Source: Plasmopara viticola (Eukaryota; Oomycota; Peronosporomycetes; Peronosporales; Peronosporaceae). From it: a stretch of DNA of 64,000 nt. The notes beneath the pieces are model-generated. The model saw nothing but the letters and a program-made list of their open reading frames with translations, was not told the origin of the DNA and made no database searches. Each line of letters opens with the position of its first letter. The first letter of the stretch is position 1. The position numbers were made by a program, and so were the translations under genes. The stretch lies in the NCBI GenBank assembly GCA_001695595.3, contig MBPM02000136.1:1-64000 (forward strand). Direction: 5' to 3'. This document shows, one piece after another, positions 14,701 through 28,204 of this stretch.

Positions 14701-15290
14701 AGAGCGAACAATAGCTTAGTTGCGGCTCTATCGCATCTGCCTACGTCCAGAATGATAGATGGGACGTATCCATGACCATACATCATCTCAGCGCTTCACC
14801 AGAACGAATATGCGCTAAGTTATGGCTCTATTGCGTCTGTGCATGCCTAAAATAATAGAAAAAACGTAACTATGGCCGATCATCTCTCCAGCACTTCACA
14901 TGAGCGATTATACGTTTAGTTGTTTCTCAATTGCGTCTGCACACGTCGAGAATGAGAGAAAGGACGTATCTATGGCCGTATATGATCTCAGCACTTCTAA
15001 AGAGCGAACAATAGCTTAGTTGCGGTCTTATCGCATCGGCGTACGTTTAGAAATATAGATGGGACGTATTCATGACCATACATCACCTCAGCGCTTCACC
15101 AGAGCGAATGTGCGCAAAATAATGCCTCTATTGCGTCTGTAAACGTCTAGAATGATAGAAAGGACGTTTCTATGGCCGATCATCACCTCAGCACTTCACA
15201 TGAGCGATTATACGTTTAGTTGTTTCTCAATTGCGTATGCACACGTCGAGAATGATAGAAAGGACGGATTTATGGCCGTTCATGATCTCA
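11731..15290 (+). repeat. Mosaic of partly duplicated trimers
   Basis: Segments recur at offsets of 1800 bp (12181 and 13981), 1500 bp (12721 and 14221) and 1200 bp (13621 and 14821). The offset falls in 300-bp steps, as expected if whole trimers were gained or lost after a ~1.8-kb duplication. One such gain is the exact 300-bp duplication at 12841-13440. A B monomer is missing at about 11971, where an A leads straight into a C. Confidence 0.8.
12841..13440 (+). repeat. Exact tandem duplication of one 300-bp trimer
   Basis: 12841-13140 and 13141-13440 read as identical, line for line. The identity continues to position 13504, where AGAGCT in the first copy becomes AGAGCG in the second. This is probably the most recent single event in block 1. 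Confidence 0.88.
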
Positions 15291-18200
15291 GTACTTTTAA
15301 AGAGCGAAAAAACGCTTAGTCGCGGCTCTATCGCATCTGCGTACGTCTAGAAATATAGATGGGACGTATTCATGACCATACATCATCTCAGCGCTTCACC
15401 AGAGCGAATATGCGCTAAGTTATGTCTCAATTGTGTCTGTTTACATCTAGAATGATAGAAAGGATGTTTCTATGGCCGTATATGATCTCAGCACTTTTAA
15501 AGAGCGAATAAACTCTTAGTTGTGGCTCTATCACATCTGCGTACGTCTAGAATGATAGATAAGACGTGTCCATGACCGTACATCATCTATGCGCTTTACA
15601 AGAGCGAATATGCGCTAAGTTATGCATCTATTGCGTCTGTACACGTCTAGAATGATTGAAGGGACGTTTGTTTGGCCGATCATCACCTCAGCACTTCACA
15701 TGAGCGATTATACGTTAAGTTGTCTCTCAATTGTGTCTGCACACGTCGAGAATGATAGAAAGGACGTATCTATGGCCGTATATGATCTCAGCACTTCTAA
15801 AGAGCGAACAATAGCTTAGTTGTGGCTCTATCGCATCTGCCTGCGTCTAGAATGATAGATGGGACGGAGCCATGATCATTTATCATCTATGCGCTTCACC
15901 AAAGCGAATGTGCGCTAAATTATGTCTCTTTTGCGTCTGTATACGTTTTGAATGATAGAAAGGACGTTTCTATGGCCGATCATCACCTCAGCACTTCACA
16001 TGAGCGATTATACGTCTAGTTGTTTCTTAATTGCATCTGCACACGTCTAGAATGATAGAAAGGACGTATCTATGGCCGAATATGATCTCAGCACTTCTAA
16101 AGAGCGAACAATAGCTTAGTTGCGGTCTTATCGCATCGGCGTACGTTTAGAAATATAGATGGGATGTATTCGTGACCATACATCACCTCAGCGCTTCACC
16201 AGAGCGAATGTGCGCAAAATAATGCCTCTATTGCGTCTGTAAACGTCTAGAATGATAGAAAGGACGTTTCTATGGCCGATCATCACCTCAGCACTTCACA
16301 TGAGCGATTATACGTTTAGTTGTTTCTCAATTGCGTATGCACACGTCGAGAATGGTAGAAAGGACGGATTTATGGCCGTACATGATCTCAGCACTTCAAA
16401 AAAGCGAACGATAGCTTTGTTGCGGCTCTCCTGCATCTGCGTACGTCTAGAATGATAGGTAGGACGTATCAATGACCATACATCATCTAAGCGCTTTCCA
16501 AGAGCGAATATGCGCTAAGTTATGTCTCTATTGCGTCTGTATACGTCTCCAATGATAGAAAGGACGTTTCTATGGCCGATCATCACCTCAGCACTTCACA
16601 TGAGCGAATATACGTTTAATTGTTTCTTAATTGCGTCTGCACACGTCTAGAATGATAGAACGGACGTATCTATGGCCGTACATGATCTTAGTACTTTTAA
16701 AGAGCGAAAAAACGCTTAGTTGCGGCTCTACCGCATCTGCGTACGTCTAGAAATATAGATGGGACGCATTCATGACCATACATCATCTCAGCGCTTCACC
16801 AGAGCGAATATGCGCTAAGTTATGTCTCAATTGTGTCTGTTTACATCTAGAATGATAGAAAGGATGTTTCTATGGCCGTATATGATCTCAGCACTTTTAA
16901 AGAGCGAATAAACTCTAAGTTGTGGCTCTATCGCATCTGCGTACGTCTAGAATGATAGATAAGACGTGTCCATGACCGTACATCATCTATGCGCTTTACA
17001 AGAGCAAATATGCGCTAAGTTATGCATCTATTGCGTCTGTACACGTCTAGAATGATTGAAGGGACGTTTGTTTGGCCGATCATCACCTCAGCACTTCACA
17101 TGAGCGATTATACGTTAAGTTGTCTCTCAATTGTGTCTGCACACGTCGAGAATGATAGAAAGGACGTATCTATGGCCGTATATGATCTCAGCACTTCTAA
17201 AGAGCGAACAATAGCTTAGTTGTGGCTCTATCGCATCTGCCTGCGTCTAGAATGATAGATGGGACGGAGCCATGATCATTTATCATCTATGCGCTTCACC
17301 AAAGCGAATGTGCGCTAAATTATGTCTCTCTTGCGTCTGTATACGTTTTGAATGATAGAAAGACGTTTCTATGGCCGATCATCACCTCAGCACTTCACAT
17401 GAGCGATTATACGTCTAGTTGTTTCTTAATTGCATCTGCACACGTCTAGAATGATAGAAAGGACGTATCTATGGCCGAATATGATCTCAGCACTTCTAAA
17501 GAGCGAACAATAGCTTAGTTGCGGTCTTATCGCATCGGCGTACGTTTAGAAATATAGATGGGATGTATTCGTGACCATACATCACCTCAGCGCTTCACCA
17601 GAGCGAATGTGCGCAAAATAATGCCTCTATTGCGTCTGTAAACGTCTAGAATGATAGAAAGGACGTTTCTATGGCCGATCATCACCTCAGCACTTCACAT
17701 GAGCGATTATACGTTTAGTTGTTTCTCAATTGCGTATGCACACGTCGAGAATGGTAGAAAGGACGGATTTATGGCCGTACATGATCTCAGCACTTCAAAA
17801 AAGCGAACGATAGCTTTGTTGCGGCTCTCTGCATCTGCGTACGTCTAGAATGATAGGTAGGACGTATCAATGACCATACATCATCTAAGCGCTTTACAAG
17901 AGCGAATATGCGCTAAGTTATGTCTCTATTGCGTCTGTATACGTCTCCAATGATAGAAAGGACGTTTCTATGGCCGATCATCACCTCAGCACTTCACATG
18001 AGCGAATATACGTTTAATTGTTTCTTAATTGCGTCTGCACACGTCTAGAATGATAGAACGGACGTATCTATGGCCGTACATGATCTTAGTACTTTTAAAG
18101 AGCGAAAAAACGCTTAGTTGCGGCTCTACCGCATCTGCGTACGTCTAGAAATATAGATGGGACGCATTCATGACCATACATCATCTCAGCGCTTCACCAG

Positions 18201-18430
18201 AGCGAATATGCGCTAAGTTATGTCTCAATTGCGTCTGTTTACATCTAGAATGATAGAAAGGATGTTTCTATGGCCGTATATGATCTCAGCAATTTTAAAG
18301 AGCGAATAAACTCTTAGTTGCGGCTCTATCGCATCTGCGTACGTCTAGAATAATAGATAGGACGTGTCCATGACCGTACATCATCTATGCGCTTTACAAG
18401 AGCGAATATGCGCTAAGTTATGCATCTATT
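15291..18430 (+). repeat. 1.4-kb repeat of 14 monomers, two full copies and a partial third
   Basis: GTACTTTTAAAGAGCG leading into AAAAAACGCTTAG recurs at about 15291, 16691 and 18090. Copy 1 is 15291-16690, copy 2 is 16691-18089, and a partial third runs to about 18430. The length is 1400 bp rather than 1200 or 1500 because one B monomer is missing per copy: an A ending in GGATGTTTCTATG joins directly to a C at 15472, 16872 and 18270. The composition is three ABC trimers plus one five-monomer unit. A related fragment lies at about 11800-12400. Confidence 0.88.
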
Positions 18431-21164
18431 GCGTCTGTACATGTCTCGAATGATAGATAGGACGTTTCTATGGCCGATCTCACCTCAGCACTTCCCATGA
18501 GCGATTATACGTTTAGTTGTTTCTCAATAGCGTCTGCACACGTCGAGAATGAGAGAAAGGACGTATTTATGGCCGTACATGATCTCAGCACTTTTAAAGA
18601 GCGAATTAACGCTTAGTTGCGGCTCTACCGCATCTGCGTACGTCTAAAATGATAGACAAAACTTATCCATGACCATTCATTATCTCAGTGCTTCGCCAGA
18701 GCGAATATGCGCTAAGTTATGTCTCTTTTGCGTCTATACACGTCAGAAATGATAGAAAGGACATTTCTATGGCCGATCATCACCTTAGCACTTCAAATGA
18801 GCGATCATACGCTTAGTTGTTTCTTAATTGCGTCTTTACACGTCTAGAATGATAGAAAAGACGTATCTGTGGCCGTACATGATCTCAGCACTTTTAAAAA
18901 ACGAATAATAGCTTTGTTGCGGCTCTACCGCACCTGCGTACGTCTAGAATAAAAAGTAGAACGTATCCATGACCATACATCATCTTAACGCTTTACAAGA
19001 GCAAATGTGCGCTAAGCTATGTCATTATTGCATCTGGACACGTCTAAAATGATAGAAAACACGTTTCTATGGCCGATCATCACCTAAGCACTTCACATGA
19101 GCGATTATACGTTTACATGTTTCTTAATTACGTCTGCACACGTCTAGAATGATAGAAAGGACGTATCTATGGCCGTACATGATCTCAGCAAATTTAGAGA
19201 GCGAAAAAACGCTTAGTTGCGGCTGTACCGCATCTGCCTGCGTCTAGAAGGATTGATGGGACGTATCCATGACCATACATCATCTCAGTGCTTCACCAGA
19301 GCGAATATGCGTTAAGTCATGTCTCTATTGCTCTGTACATGTCTAGAATGATAGAAGGGACGAAACTATGGCCGATCATCACCTCAGCACTACATATGAG
19401 CGATTATACGTTTAGTTGTTTCATAATTGCGTCTGCACACGTCTAAAATGATATTAAGGACGTATCTATGGCCATACCATTTTTTCAGCACTTTAAAGAG
19501 CGAATAAACGCTTAGTTGCGGCTCTATCTCATCTGCGTACGTCCAAAATGATAAATAAGACGTATCCATGACCATACATCATCTCAGTTCTTCACCAGAG
19601 CGAATATGCGCTAAGTTATGTCTCTATTGCGTCTGTACATGTTAGAACGATAGAAGGTACGTTTCTTTGGCCGATCGCCACCTCAGCACTTCACATGAGC
19701 GATTATACGTTTAGTTGTATCTTAATTGCGTCTGCACACGTCTAGAATGATAGAAAGGACGTATCTATGGTCGTACATGATCTCAGCGCTTCTTAAGGGC
19801 GAATAAACGCTTTGTTGCGGCTCTATCGCATCTGCGTACGTCTAGAATGATAGATAGGACGTATCCATGACCATACATCATCTAAGCACTTTACAAGAGC
19901 GAATGTGCAATAAGTTATGTCTCTATTGCGTCTTTACACGTCAGGAATGATAGAAAGGACATTTCTATGGCCGATCATCACATTAGCACTTCACAAGAGC
20001 GATCATACATTTAATAGTTTCTTAATCGCGTCTCTACACGTCTAGAATGATAGAAAGGACGTATTTGTGGCCGTACATGATCTGAGCACTTTTAAGGAAG
20101 GAATAAACGCTTAGTTGCGGCTCTATTGCACCTGCGTACGTCTAGAATAATAAATAGAACGTATCCATGACCATACATCATCTCAGTGCTTCACCAAAGC
20201 GAATATGCGTTAAGTTATGTCTCTATTGCGTCTGTACACGTGTAGAATGATAGAAGGGACATGACAATGGCCGATCATCACCTTAGCACTTCACAAGAGC
20301 GATTATACGTTTAGTTGTTTCTTTATTGCGTCTGCGCACGTCTAGAATGATAGAAAGGACGAATCTATGGCCGTACATGATCTGAGCACTTTTAAAGAGC
20401 GAATAAACGCTGCGTTGCGGCTCTTTTGTATCTGCGTACGTCTAGAATGATAAATAGAACGTATCCATGACCATACATCATCTCAGTGTTTCGCCAGAGC
20501 GAATATGCGTTTAGTTGTTTCTTGATTGCGTCTGTACACGTCTAGAAAGATAGAAAGGACGTAACTATGGCCGATCATCACCTCAGCACTACACATGAGC
20601 GATTATACGTTTGGTTGTTTCTTAATTGCGTCTGCACACGTCTAGAATGATAGAAAGGACGTATTTATGGCCGTACATTTTCTTAGCACTTTTAAAAAGC
20701 GAATAAACGCTTAGTTGCGGCTCTATCGCATCTGCGTACGTCTAGAATGATTGATGGGACGTATCCATGACCATACATCATCTCAGTGCTTCGCCAGAGT
20801 TAATATGCGTTAAGTTAGGTCTCTATTGCGTCTGTGCACGTCTAGAATGATAGAAAGGACGTTTCTATTGCCGATCATTACCTCAGCACTTCACATGAGC
20901 GATTATACGCTTGGTTTTTCTTAATTGCGTCTTTACACGTCTAGAATGATAGAAAGGACGTATCTATGGCCGTACATTTTCTTAGCACTTTTAAAAAGCG
21001 AATAATAGCTTAGTTGCGGCTCTATCGCATCTGCGTACGTCTAGAATGATAGATGGGACGTATCCATTACCATACATCATCTCAGTGCTTTGCCAGAGCG
21101 AATATGAGTTAAGTTATGTCTCTATTGCGTCTGTACATGTCTAGAATGATAGAAAGACGTTTCT
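18431..21164 (+). repeat. Regular trimer array of a second sequence type
   Basis: About nine trimers in 300-bp register. The sequence type changes at its left end: CATCTGCGTACG replaces CATCTGCCTACG, and GTCAGGAATGATAG variants appear. Neighbouring trimers are diverged and no larger repeat stands out. Confidence 0.82.
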
Positions 21165-24100
21165 ATGGCCGATCATCACTTCACCACTTCACATGAGTGA
21201 TTATACGTTTAGTTGTTTCTTAATTGCGTTTGCACACGTCTAGAATGATAGAAATGACGTTTCGATAGCCGATCATCACCTCAGTACTTCTCATGTGCGA
21301 TTATACGTTTAGTTGTTGCTTAATTGCGTCTGCACACGTCTAGAATTATAAAAAGGACGTATCAATGGCCGTACATTTTCTCAGCACTTTTTAAAAAGCG
21401 AATAATAGCTTTGTTGCGGCTCTTTCTCATCTGCGTACGTCTAGAATGATTGATAGGACGTATCCATGACCATACATCATCTCAGTGCTTCGCCACAGCG
21501 AATATGCGTAAAGTTAGGTCTCTATTGCGTCTGTTCACGTCTAGAATGATAATAAGGACGTTTCTTTGGCCGATCATCACCTCAGCACTACGCATGAGCG
21601 ATTATACGTTTAGTTGTTTCTTGATTGCGTCTGCGCACGTCTAGAATGATAGAAAGGACGTATCTGTGGACGTACATTTTCTCAGCACTTTTAAAGAGCA
21701 AATAAACGCTTACTTGCGGCTCTATCGCATCTGCGTACGTCTAGAATGATAGATAGGACGTATCCATGACAATACATCATCCAAGAACTTTATAAGAGCG
21801 AATGTGCGCTGGGTTATGTCTCTATTGCGTCTGTACACGTCAGGAATAATAGAAAGGACGTAACTATGGCCGATCATCACCTCGGCACTTCACATGAGCG
21901 ATTATACGTTTAGTTGTCTCTTAATTGCGTCTGCACACGTCTAGAATAATAGAAAAGACGTATGGCCGTACATGATCTCAGCACTTTTAAAGAGCTTATA
22001 AACGCTTATTTGCGGCTTCATCGCATCTGCGTACGTCTAGAATGATAGATAGGACGTATCCATGACCATACATCATCCAAGAACTTTTCAAGAGCGAATG
22101 TGCGCTGAGTTATGTCTCTATTGCGTCTGTATACGTCTAGAATGATAGAAAGGACGTTTCTATGGTCGATCATCACCTCAGCACTACACATGAGCGATCA
22201 TACGCTTAGTTGTCTCTTAATTGCGTCTGCACACGTCTAGAATGATAGAAAGGACGTATCTATGGCCGTACATGATCTCAGCACTTTTAAAGAGCGAATA
22301 ATAGCTTAGTTGCGGCTCTACCGCATCTGCGTTCCTCTAGAATGATAAATAGGACGTATCCATGACCATACATCATCTAAGCGCTTTACAAGAGCAAATA
22401 TACGGTAAGTTATGTCTCTATTGCGGCTGCACACGTCTAGAATGATAGAAAGGACGTATCAAGGGGCCGTACATTTTTTCAGCACTTTCAAAGAGCAAAT
22501 ATACGCTTAGTTGTGGCTCTATCGCATCTGCGTTCCTCTTGAATGATAGATAGGTCGTATCCATGACCATACATCATATCAGTGCTTCGCCAGAGCGAAT
22601 ATGCGCTAAGTTATGTTTCTATTGCGTCTGTACAGGTCTAGAATCATAGAAAGGACGTTTCTATGGCCGATCATCACCTCAGCACTTCATACGAGCGATT
22701 ATACGTTTAGTTGTTTCTTAATTACGTCTACACACGTCTCTAATGATAGAAAGGACGTTTCTATGGCCGATCATCACCTCAGCACTTCACATGAGCAATT
22801 ATACGTTTAGTTGTACTTAATTGCGTCTACACTCGTCTAGAATGATAGAAAGGACGTATTTATGGCCGTACATGATCTCAGCACCTAAAAAAAGCGAATA
22901 AACGCTTAGTTGCGGCTCTGCCGCATCTGCGTTTGTCTAGAATGATAAATAGAGCGTATCCATGACCATACATCATCTAAGCGCTTTACAAGAGCGAATA
23001 TGCGCTAAGTTATGTCTCTATTGCGTCTGCAAACGTCTAGAATGATAGAAAGGACGTATCAATGGCCGTACATTTTCTCAGCACTTTTAAAAAGCGAATA
23101 ATAGCTTTTTTGCGGCGCTATCCCATTGCGTACGTCTAGAATGATAGATACGATGTACATATGACCATACATCATCTCAGTGCTTCGCCAGAGCGAATAT
23201 GCGTCAACCTATGTCTCTATTGCGTCTGTACACGTCTAGAATGATAGAAAGGACGTAACTATGGCCGATCATCACCTTAGCACTTCACAGAGCAATTATA
23301 CGTTAAGTTGTTTCTTAATTGCGTCTGCACACGTCTAGAATGATAGAAAGGACGTATCTATGGCCGTTCATGATCTCAGCACCTTAAAAAAAGCGAATAA
23401 ACGCTTAGTTGCGGCTCTGCCGCATCTGCGTTCGTCTAGAATGATAAATAGGACGTATCCATGACCATACATCATCTAAGCGCTTTACAAGAGCGAATAT
23501 GCGCTAAGTTATGTCTCTATTGCGTCTGCAAACGTCTAGAATGATAGAAAGGACGTATCAATGGCCGTACATTTTCTCAGCACTTTTAAAAAGCGAATAA
23601 TAGCTTTTTTGCGGCGCTATCCCATTGCGTACGTCTAGAATGATAGATACGATGTACATATGACCATACATCATCTCAGTGCTTCGCCAGAGCGAATATG
23701 CGTCAACCTATGTCTTTTTTGCGTCTGTACACGTCTAGAATGATAGAAAGGACGTAACTATGGCCGATCATCACCTTAGCACTTCACAGAGCAATTATAC
23801 GTTAAGTTGTTTCTTAATTGCGTCTGCACACATCTAGAATGATAGAAAGGACGTATCTATGGCCGTTCATGATCTCAGCACCTAAAAAAAGCGAATAAAC
23901 GCTTAGTTGCGGCTCTACCGCATCTGCGTTCGTCTAGAACGATAAATAGGACGTATCCATGACCATACATCATCTAAGCGCTTTACAAGAGCGAATATGC
24001 GCTAAGTTATGTCTCTATTGCGTCTGTACATGTCTAGAATTATAGAAAGGACATTTCTACGGCAGATCATCACCTCAGTACTTCTCATGAGCGATTATAC

Positions 24101-25056
24101 GTTTAGTCGTTTCTTAATTGCGTCTGCACACGTCTAGAATGATAGAAATGACGTATCAATGGCCGTATATTTTCTCAGCACTATTGAAAATCGAATAATA
24201 GCTTTGTTGCGGCTCTATCGCATCTGCGTACGCTTAGAATGATGGATAGGACGTATCCATGACCATACATCATCTCAGTGCTTCGCCAGAGCGAATATGC
24301 GTTAAGTTATGTCTCGATTGCGTCTGTACGCGTCTAGAATGATAGAACGGACGTAACTATGGCCGATCGTCACCTCAGCACTTCTAATGAGCGATTATAC
24401 GTTTAGTTATTTCTTAATTAAGTCTGCACACGTCTAGAATGATAGAAATGACGTATCTATGACCGTACATTTTCTCAGCACTTTTAAAGAGCAAATAAAC
24501 GCTTACTTGCGGCTCTATCGCATCTGCGAACGTCTAGAATGATAGATAGGACGTATCCATGACCACACATCATCTATGCGCTTCACCAGAGCGAATATGC
24601 GCTGAGTTATGGCTCTATTGCGTATGTACATGTCTAGAATAATAGAAAGGACGTACGTTTAGTTGTTTCTTAGTTGCGTGTGCACACGTCTAGAATGATA
24701 GAAAGGACGTATTTTTGGCCGTACATTTTCTCAGCACTTTTAAAGAGCAAAAAAACGCTTAGTTGCGGCTCTATCGCATCTGCGTTCGTCTAGAATGATA
24801 GATAGGACGTATCCATGACCACACATCATCTATGCGCTTCACCAGAGCGAATATGCGCCGAGTTATGGCTCTATTGCGTCTGTACATGTCTAGAATAATA
24901 GAAGGGACGTTTCTATGGCTTATCATCACCTCAGTACTTCTGATGAGCGATTATACGTTTAGCTGTTTATTAATTGCGTCTGCACACGTCTAGAATGAAA
25001 GTAAGGGCGTAGCTATGGCCGTACAGGATCTCAGCACTTCAAAAAAGCGACCAATA
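21165..25056 (+). repeat. Irregular array with skipped and doubled B monomers
   Basis: The trimer order breaks down here. Two B monomers run in tandem at 21165-21363 and again at 22663-22860. A leads directly to C near 22440, 23040 and 23540. One A-B pair carries a ~44-bp deletion near 24650. The region ends at the orientation switch. Fragments of it reappear inverted at 25180-26200. Confidence 0.82.
22862..24020 (+). repeat. 500-bp repeat of five monomers (C-A-C-A-B)
   Basis: C monomers with the unusual GATCTCAGCACC followed by an A-run and AGCG start at about 22862, 23361 and 23859. The order C-A-C-A-B is seen in full twice and begins a third time. Shared markers are AATGGCCGTACATTTTCTCAG (joining A to C), CCCATTGCGTACG (a one-base-shortened C) and GCACTTCACAGAGCAATTATA (a shortened B, at 23260 and 23760). 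Confidence 0.85.
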
Positions 25057-25057
25057 C
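25056..25057. other. Orientation switch 1 (forward to inverted)
   Basis: Left of the junction a C monomer is read forward and stops at AGCGACCAATA. From CGCAGATGAGAG onward the sequence reads as the reverse complement of a C monomer. There is no spacer and at most one or two bases (TA) of shared sequence. The two arms meet tail to tail. It could be a real inversion or fold-back, or an assembly join. Confidence 0.9.
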
Positions 25058-25179
25058 GCAGATGAGAGAGAGCCGCAACAAAGCTATTATTCGCTTAGCA
25101 AAAGTGCTGAGAAAATATACGGCCACAGATACGTCTTTTCTATCATTCTAGACGTGCGCAGACGCAACTAAGAAACAAC

Positions 25180-26200
25180 TAAACGTACGTCCTTTCTATT
25201 ATTCTAGACATGTACATACGCAATAGAGCCATAACTCAGCGCATATTCGCTCTGGTGAAGCGCATAGATGATGTGTGGTCATGGATACGTCCTATCTATC
25301 ATTCTAGACGTTCGCAGATGCGATAGAGCCGCAACTAAGCGTTTATAAGCTCTTTAAAAGTGCTGAGATCATGTACGGCCATACGTCTTTTCTATCATTC
25401 TAGACGTGTGCAGACGCAATCAAGAGACAACTAAACGTATAATCGCTCATGTGAAGTGCTGAGGTGATGATCGACCATAGAAACGACCTTTCTATCTTTC
25501 TAGACGTATACAGACTCAATAGAGACATAACTCAGCGCACATTCGCTCTTGAAAAGTTCTTGGATGATGTATGGTCATGGATACGTCCTATCTATCATTC
25601 TAGACGTACGCAGATGCGATGAAGCCGCAACTAAGCGTTTATAAGCTCTTTAAAAGTGCTGAGATCATGAACGGCCATACGTCTTTTCTATTATTCTAGA
25701 CGTGTGTAGACGCAATTAAGAGACAACTAAACGTATAATCGCTCATGTGAAGTGCTGAGGTGATGATCGGCCATAGTTACGTCCTTTCTATTATTCCTGA
25801 CGTGTACAGACTCAATAGAGACATAACTCAGCGCACATTCGCTCTTGAAAAGTTCTTGGATGATGTATGGTCATGGATACGTCCTATCTATCATTCTAGA
25901 CGTACGCAGATGCGATGAAGCCGCAACTAAGCGTTTATAAGCTCTTTAAAAGTGCTGAGATCATGTACGGCCATACGTCTTTTCTATTATTCTAGACGTG
26001 TGCAGACGCAATTAAGAGACAACTAAACGTATAATCGCTCATGTGAAGTGCTGAGGTGATGATCGGCCATAGTTACGTCCTTTCTATTATTCCTGACGTG
26101 TACAGACGCAATAGAGACATAACCCAGCGCACATTCGCTCTTATAAAGTTCTTGGATGATGTATTGTCATGGATACGTCCTATCTATCATTCTAGACGTA
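25180..26200 (-). repeat. Inverted partial copies of block 1 sequence next to the switch
   Basis: Reverse-complement matches that share rare variants: about 25175-25340 matches 24519-24690 (including the same 44-bp deletion that brings GGACGT next to ACGTTTAG, and GACCACACATCATC); 25341-25620 matches about 21950-22200 (AGAGCTTATAAACGC, CATCCAAGAAC, TATGGTCGATC); 26040-26200 matches about 21740-21880 (CCATGACAATACATC, GCGCTGGGTTATG). About 2.3 kb of block 1 (22.2-24.5 kb) is absent from the inverted arm. The 26040-26200 type recurs once more at about 26690-26790. Confidence 0.82.
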
Positions 26201-28204
26201 CGCAGATGCGATAGAGCCGCAACTAAGCGTTTATTCGCTCTTTAAAAGTGCTGAGATCACGTACGGCCATAAATAAGTCATTTCTTTTATTCTAGACGTG
26301 TGCAGACGCAATTAAGAAACAACTAAACGTATAATCGCTTATGTGAAGTGCTGAGGTGGCGATCGGCCAAAGAAACATCCTTTCTAGCATTCTAGACATG
26401 TACAGACGCAAAAAAGCCATAACTTAGCGCATATTCGCTCTGGTGAAGCACTGAGATGATGTATGGCCATGGATTCGTCCTAACGATCAATCTAGACGTA
26501 CGCAGATGCGATAGAGCCGCGACTAAGCGTTTATTCGCTCTTTAAAAGTGCTGAGAAAATGTACGGCAATAGATACGTCCTTTCTATCATTCTAGACGTG
26601 TAAAGACGCAATTAAAAAACAACCAAGCGTATAATCGCTCATGTGAAGTGCTGAGGTGATGATTGACCACAGAAACGTCCTTTCTATTATTCCATCGTGT
26701 ACAGACGCAATAGAGACATAACCCAGCGCACATTCGCTCTTATAAAGTTCTTGGATGATGTATTGTCATGGATACGTCCTATCTATCATTCTAGACGTAC
26801 GCAGATGCGATAGAGCCGCAACTAAGCGTTCATTCGCTCTTTAAAAGTGGTGAGAAACTGTACGGCCATAGATACGTCCTTTCTTTCATTCTATACGTGT
26901 GCAGACGCAATTAAGAAACAACTAAACGTACAAACGCTCATGTGAAGTGCTGAGGTGATGATCGGCCATAGAAACGTGATTTCTCCCATTTAAGACGTGT
27001 ACAGACGCAAAAGAGACATAACTTAGCGCACATTCGCTCTTGTAAAGCGTTTAGATTATGTATGGTCACGGATACGACCTATCTGCCATTCTAGACTTAC
27101 GCAGATGCGATATAGCCGCAACAAAGCTATTGTTCGCTACTTTGAAGTGCTGAAATCATGTACAGCCATAGATACGCCCTTTCTTTCATTCTAGACATGT
27201 GCAGACGCAATTTAGAAATGACCAAACGCACTTCGCATCGCTCATGGGAAGTGCTGAGGTTATGATCGGACACAGAAACGTCCTTTTTATCATTCTCGGC
27301 GCTTAAAGACGCAATAGACCATGACTTGGCGCACATTCGCTTTGGTAAAGCGCTAAGATGATGTATGGTCATGGATTCGTCCTATCTATCATTCTTATCG
27401 CACGCAGAAGCGAAAGAGACGCAACTCAGCGTTTATTCGCTCTTTAAAAGTGCTGAGATAATGTACGGCCATAAATACTTAATTTCTATCATTCTAGACG
27501 TGTGCAGACGGAATTAAGAAACAACTAAGCGTATAATCGCTCATGTGAAGTGTTGAGGTGATGATCGGCCATAGAAACGTTGTTTCTATCATTCATAACG
27601 AGTACAAACGCAATAGCGACATAACTTAACTCATATTCGCTCTGGCGAAGCACCGAGATGATGTATTGTCATGGATACGTCCTATCTATCATTCTAGACG
27701 TACGCAGATGCGATAGAGCCGCAACTAAGCGTTTATTCGCTCTTTAAAAGTGCTGAGATCATGTACGGCCAACCATACGTCCTTTCTATCATTCTAGACG
27801 TGTGCAGACGCAATCAAGAGACACCTAAACGTATAACCGCTCATATTAAGTGCTGAGGTGATGATCGGCCATAGAAACGTTCTTTCTATCATTCTAGACA
27901 TGTACAAACGAAATTGAGACATAAAGTAGCGCACATTCGCTCTTGTTAAGCGCTTAGATGATGTATGGTCATGGATACGTCCTTTGTATCATTCTAGACG
28001 TACGCAGATGCGATAGAGTCGCAACCAAGCGCTTATTCGCTCTTTAAAAGTGCCGAATTCATATACGGCCATAGATACGTCGTTTCTGTCATTCTAGACG
28101 TAGGCAAACGCAATTAAGAAACAACTAAACGTATGACCGCTCATACGAAGTGCTCAGGTGATGTTAGGCCATAGAAATGTCCTTTCTATCATTCGAGACG
28201 TGTC

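Larger units (their letters stand above)
1..25056 (+). repeat. Forward satellite block 1 (A-B-C trimers, 100-bp monomers)
   Basis: Uninterrupted head-to-tail satellite. Every ~100 bp a monomer starts with ATGGCC or ATGACC and ends with a core containing CGTCTAGAATGATAG. Three types alternate: A (ACCATACATCATCTCAGCG, then GCGCTAAGTTATG), B (GCCGATCATCACCTCAG, then TTAGTTGTTTCTTAATTGC) and C (GCCGTACATGATCTCAG, then TTAGTTGCGGCTCTATCGC). The C start recurs at 721, 1021, 1321, 1621 and 1921, giving a 300-bp period. Variants such as CATCTGCCTACG, GCTAAATTATG and CCTCTGTACTTCAC are typical of about 2-17 kb, so this block contains at least two sequence subfamilies. The block is cut at its left by the window edge and at its right by an orientation switch. 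No unique DNA was found in it. Confidence 0.97.

Noticed and set aside
19390..19575. Antisense 61-codon frame in the forward array
   Set aside because: A chance open frame on the opposite strand of ordinary monomers; no start context, domain or conserved counterpart.
27127..27372. 81-codon minus-strand frame with an identical copy at 34495-34740
   Set aside because: The identity is explained by the 7.3-kb DNA duplication, not by protein constraint; the sequence is ordinary satellite.
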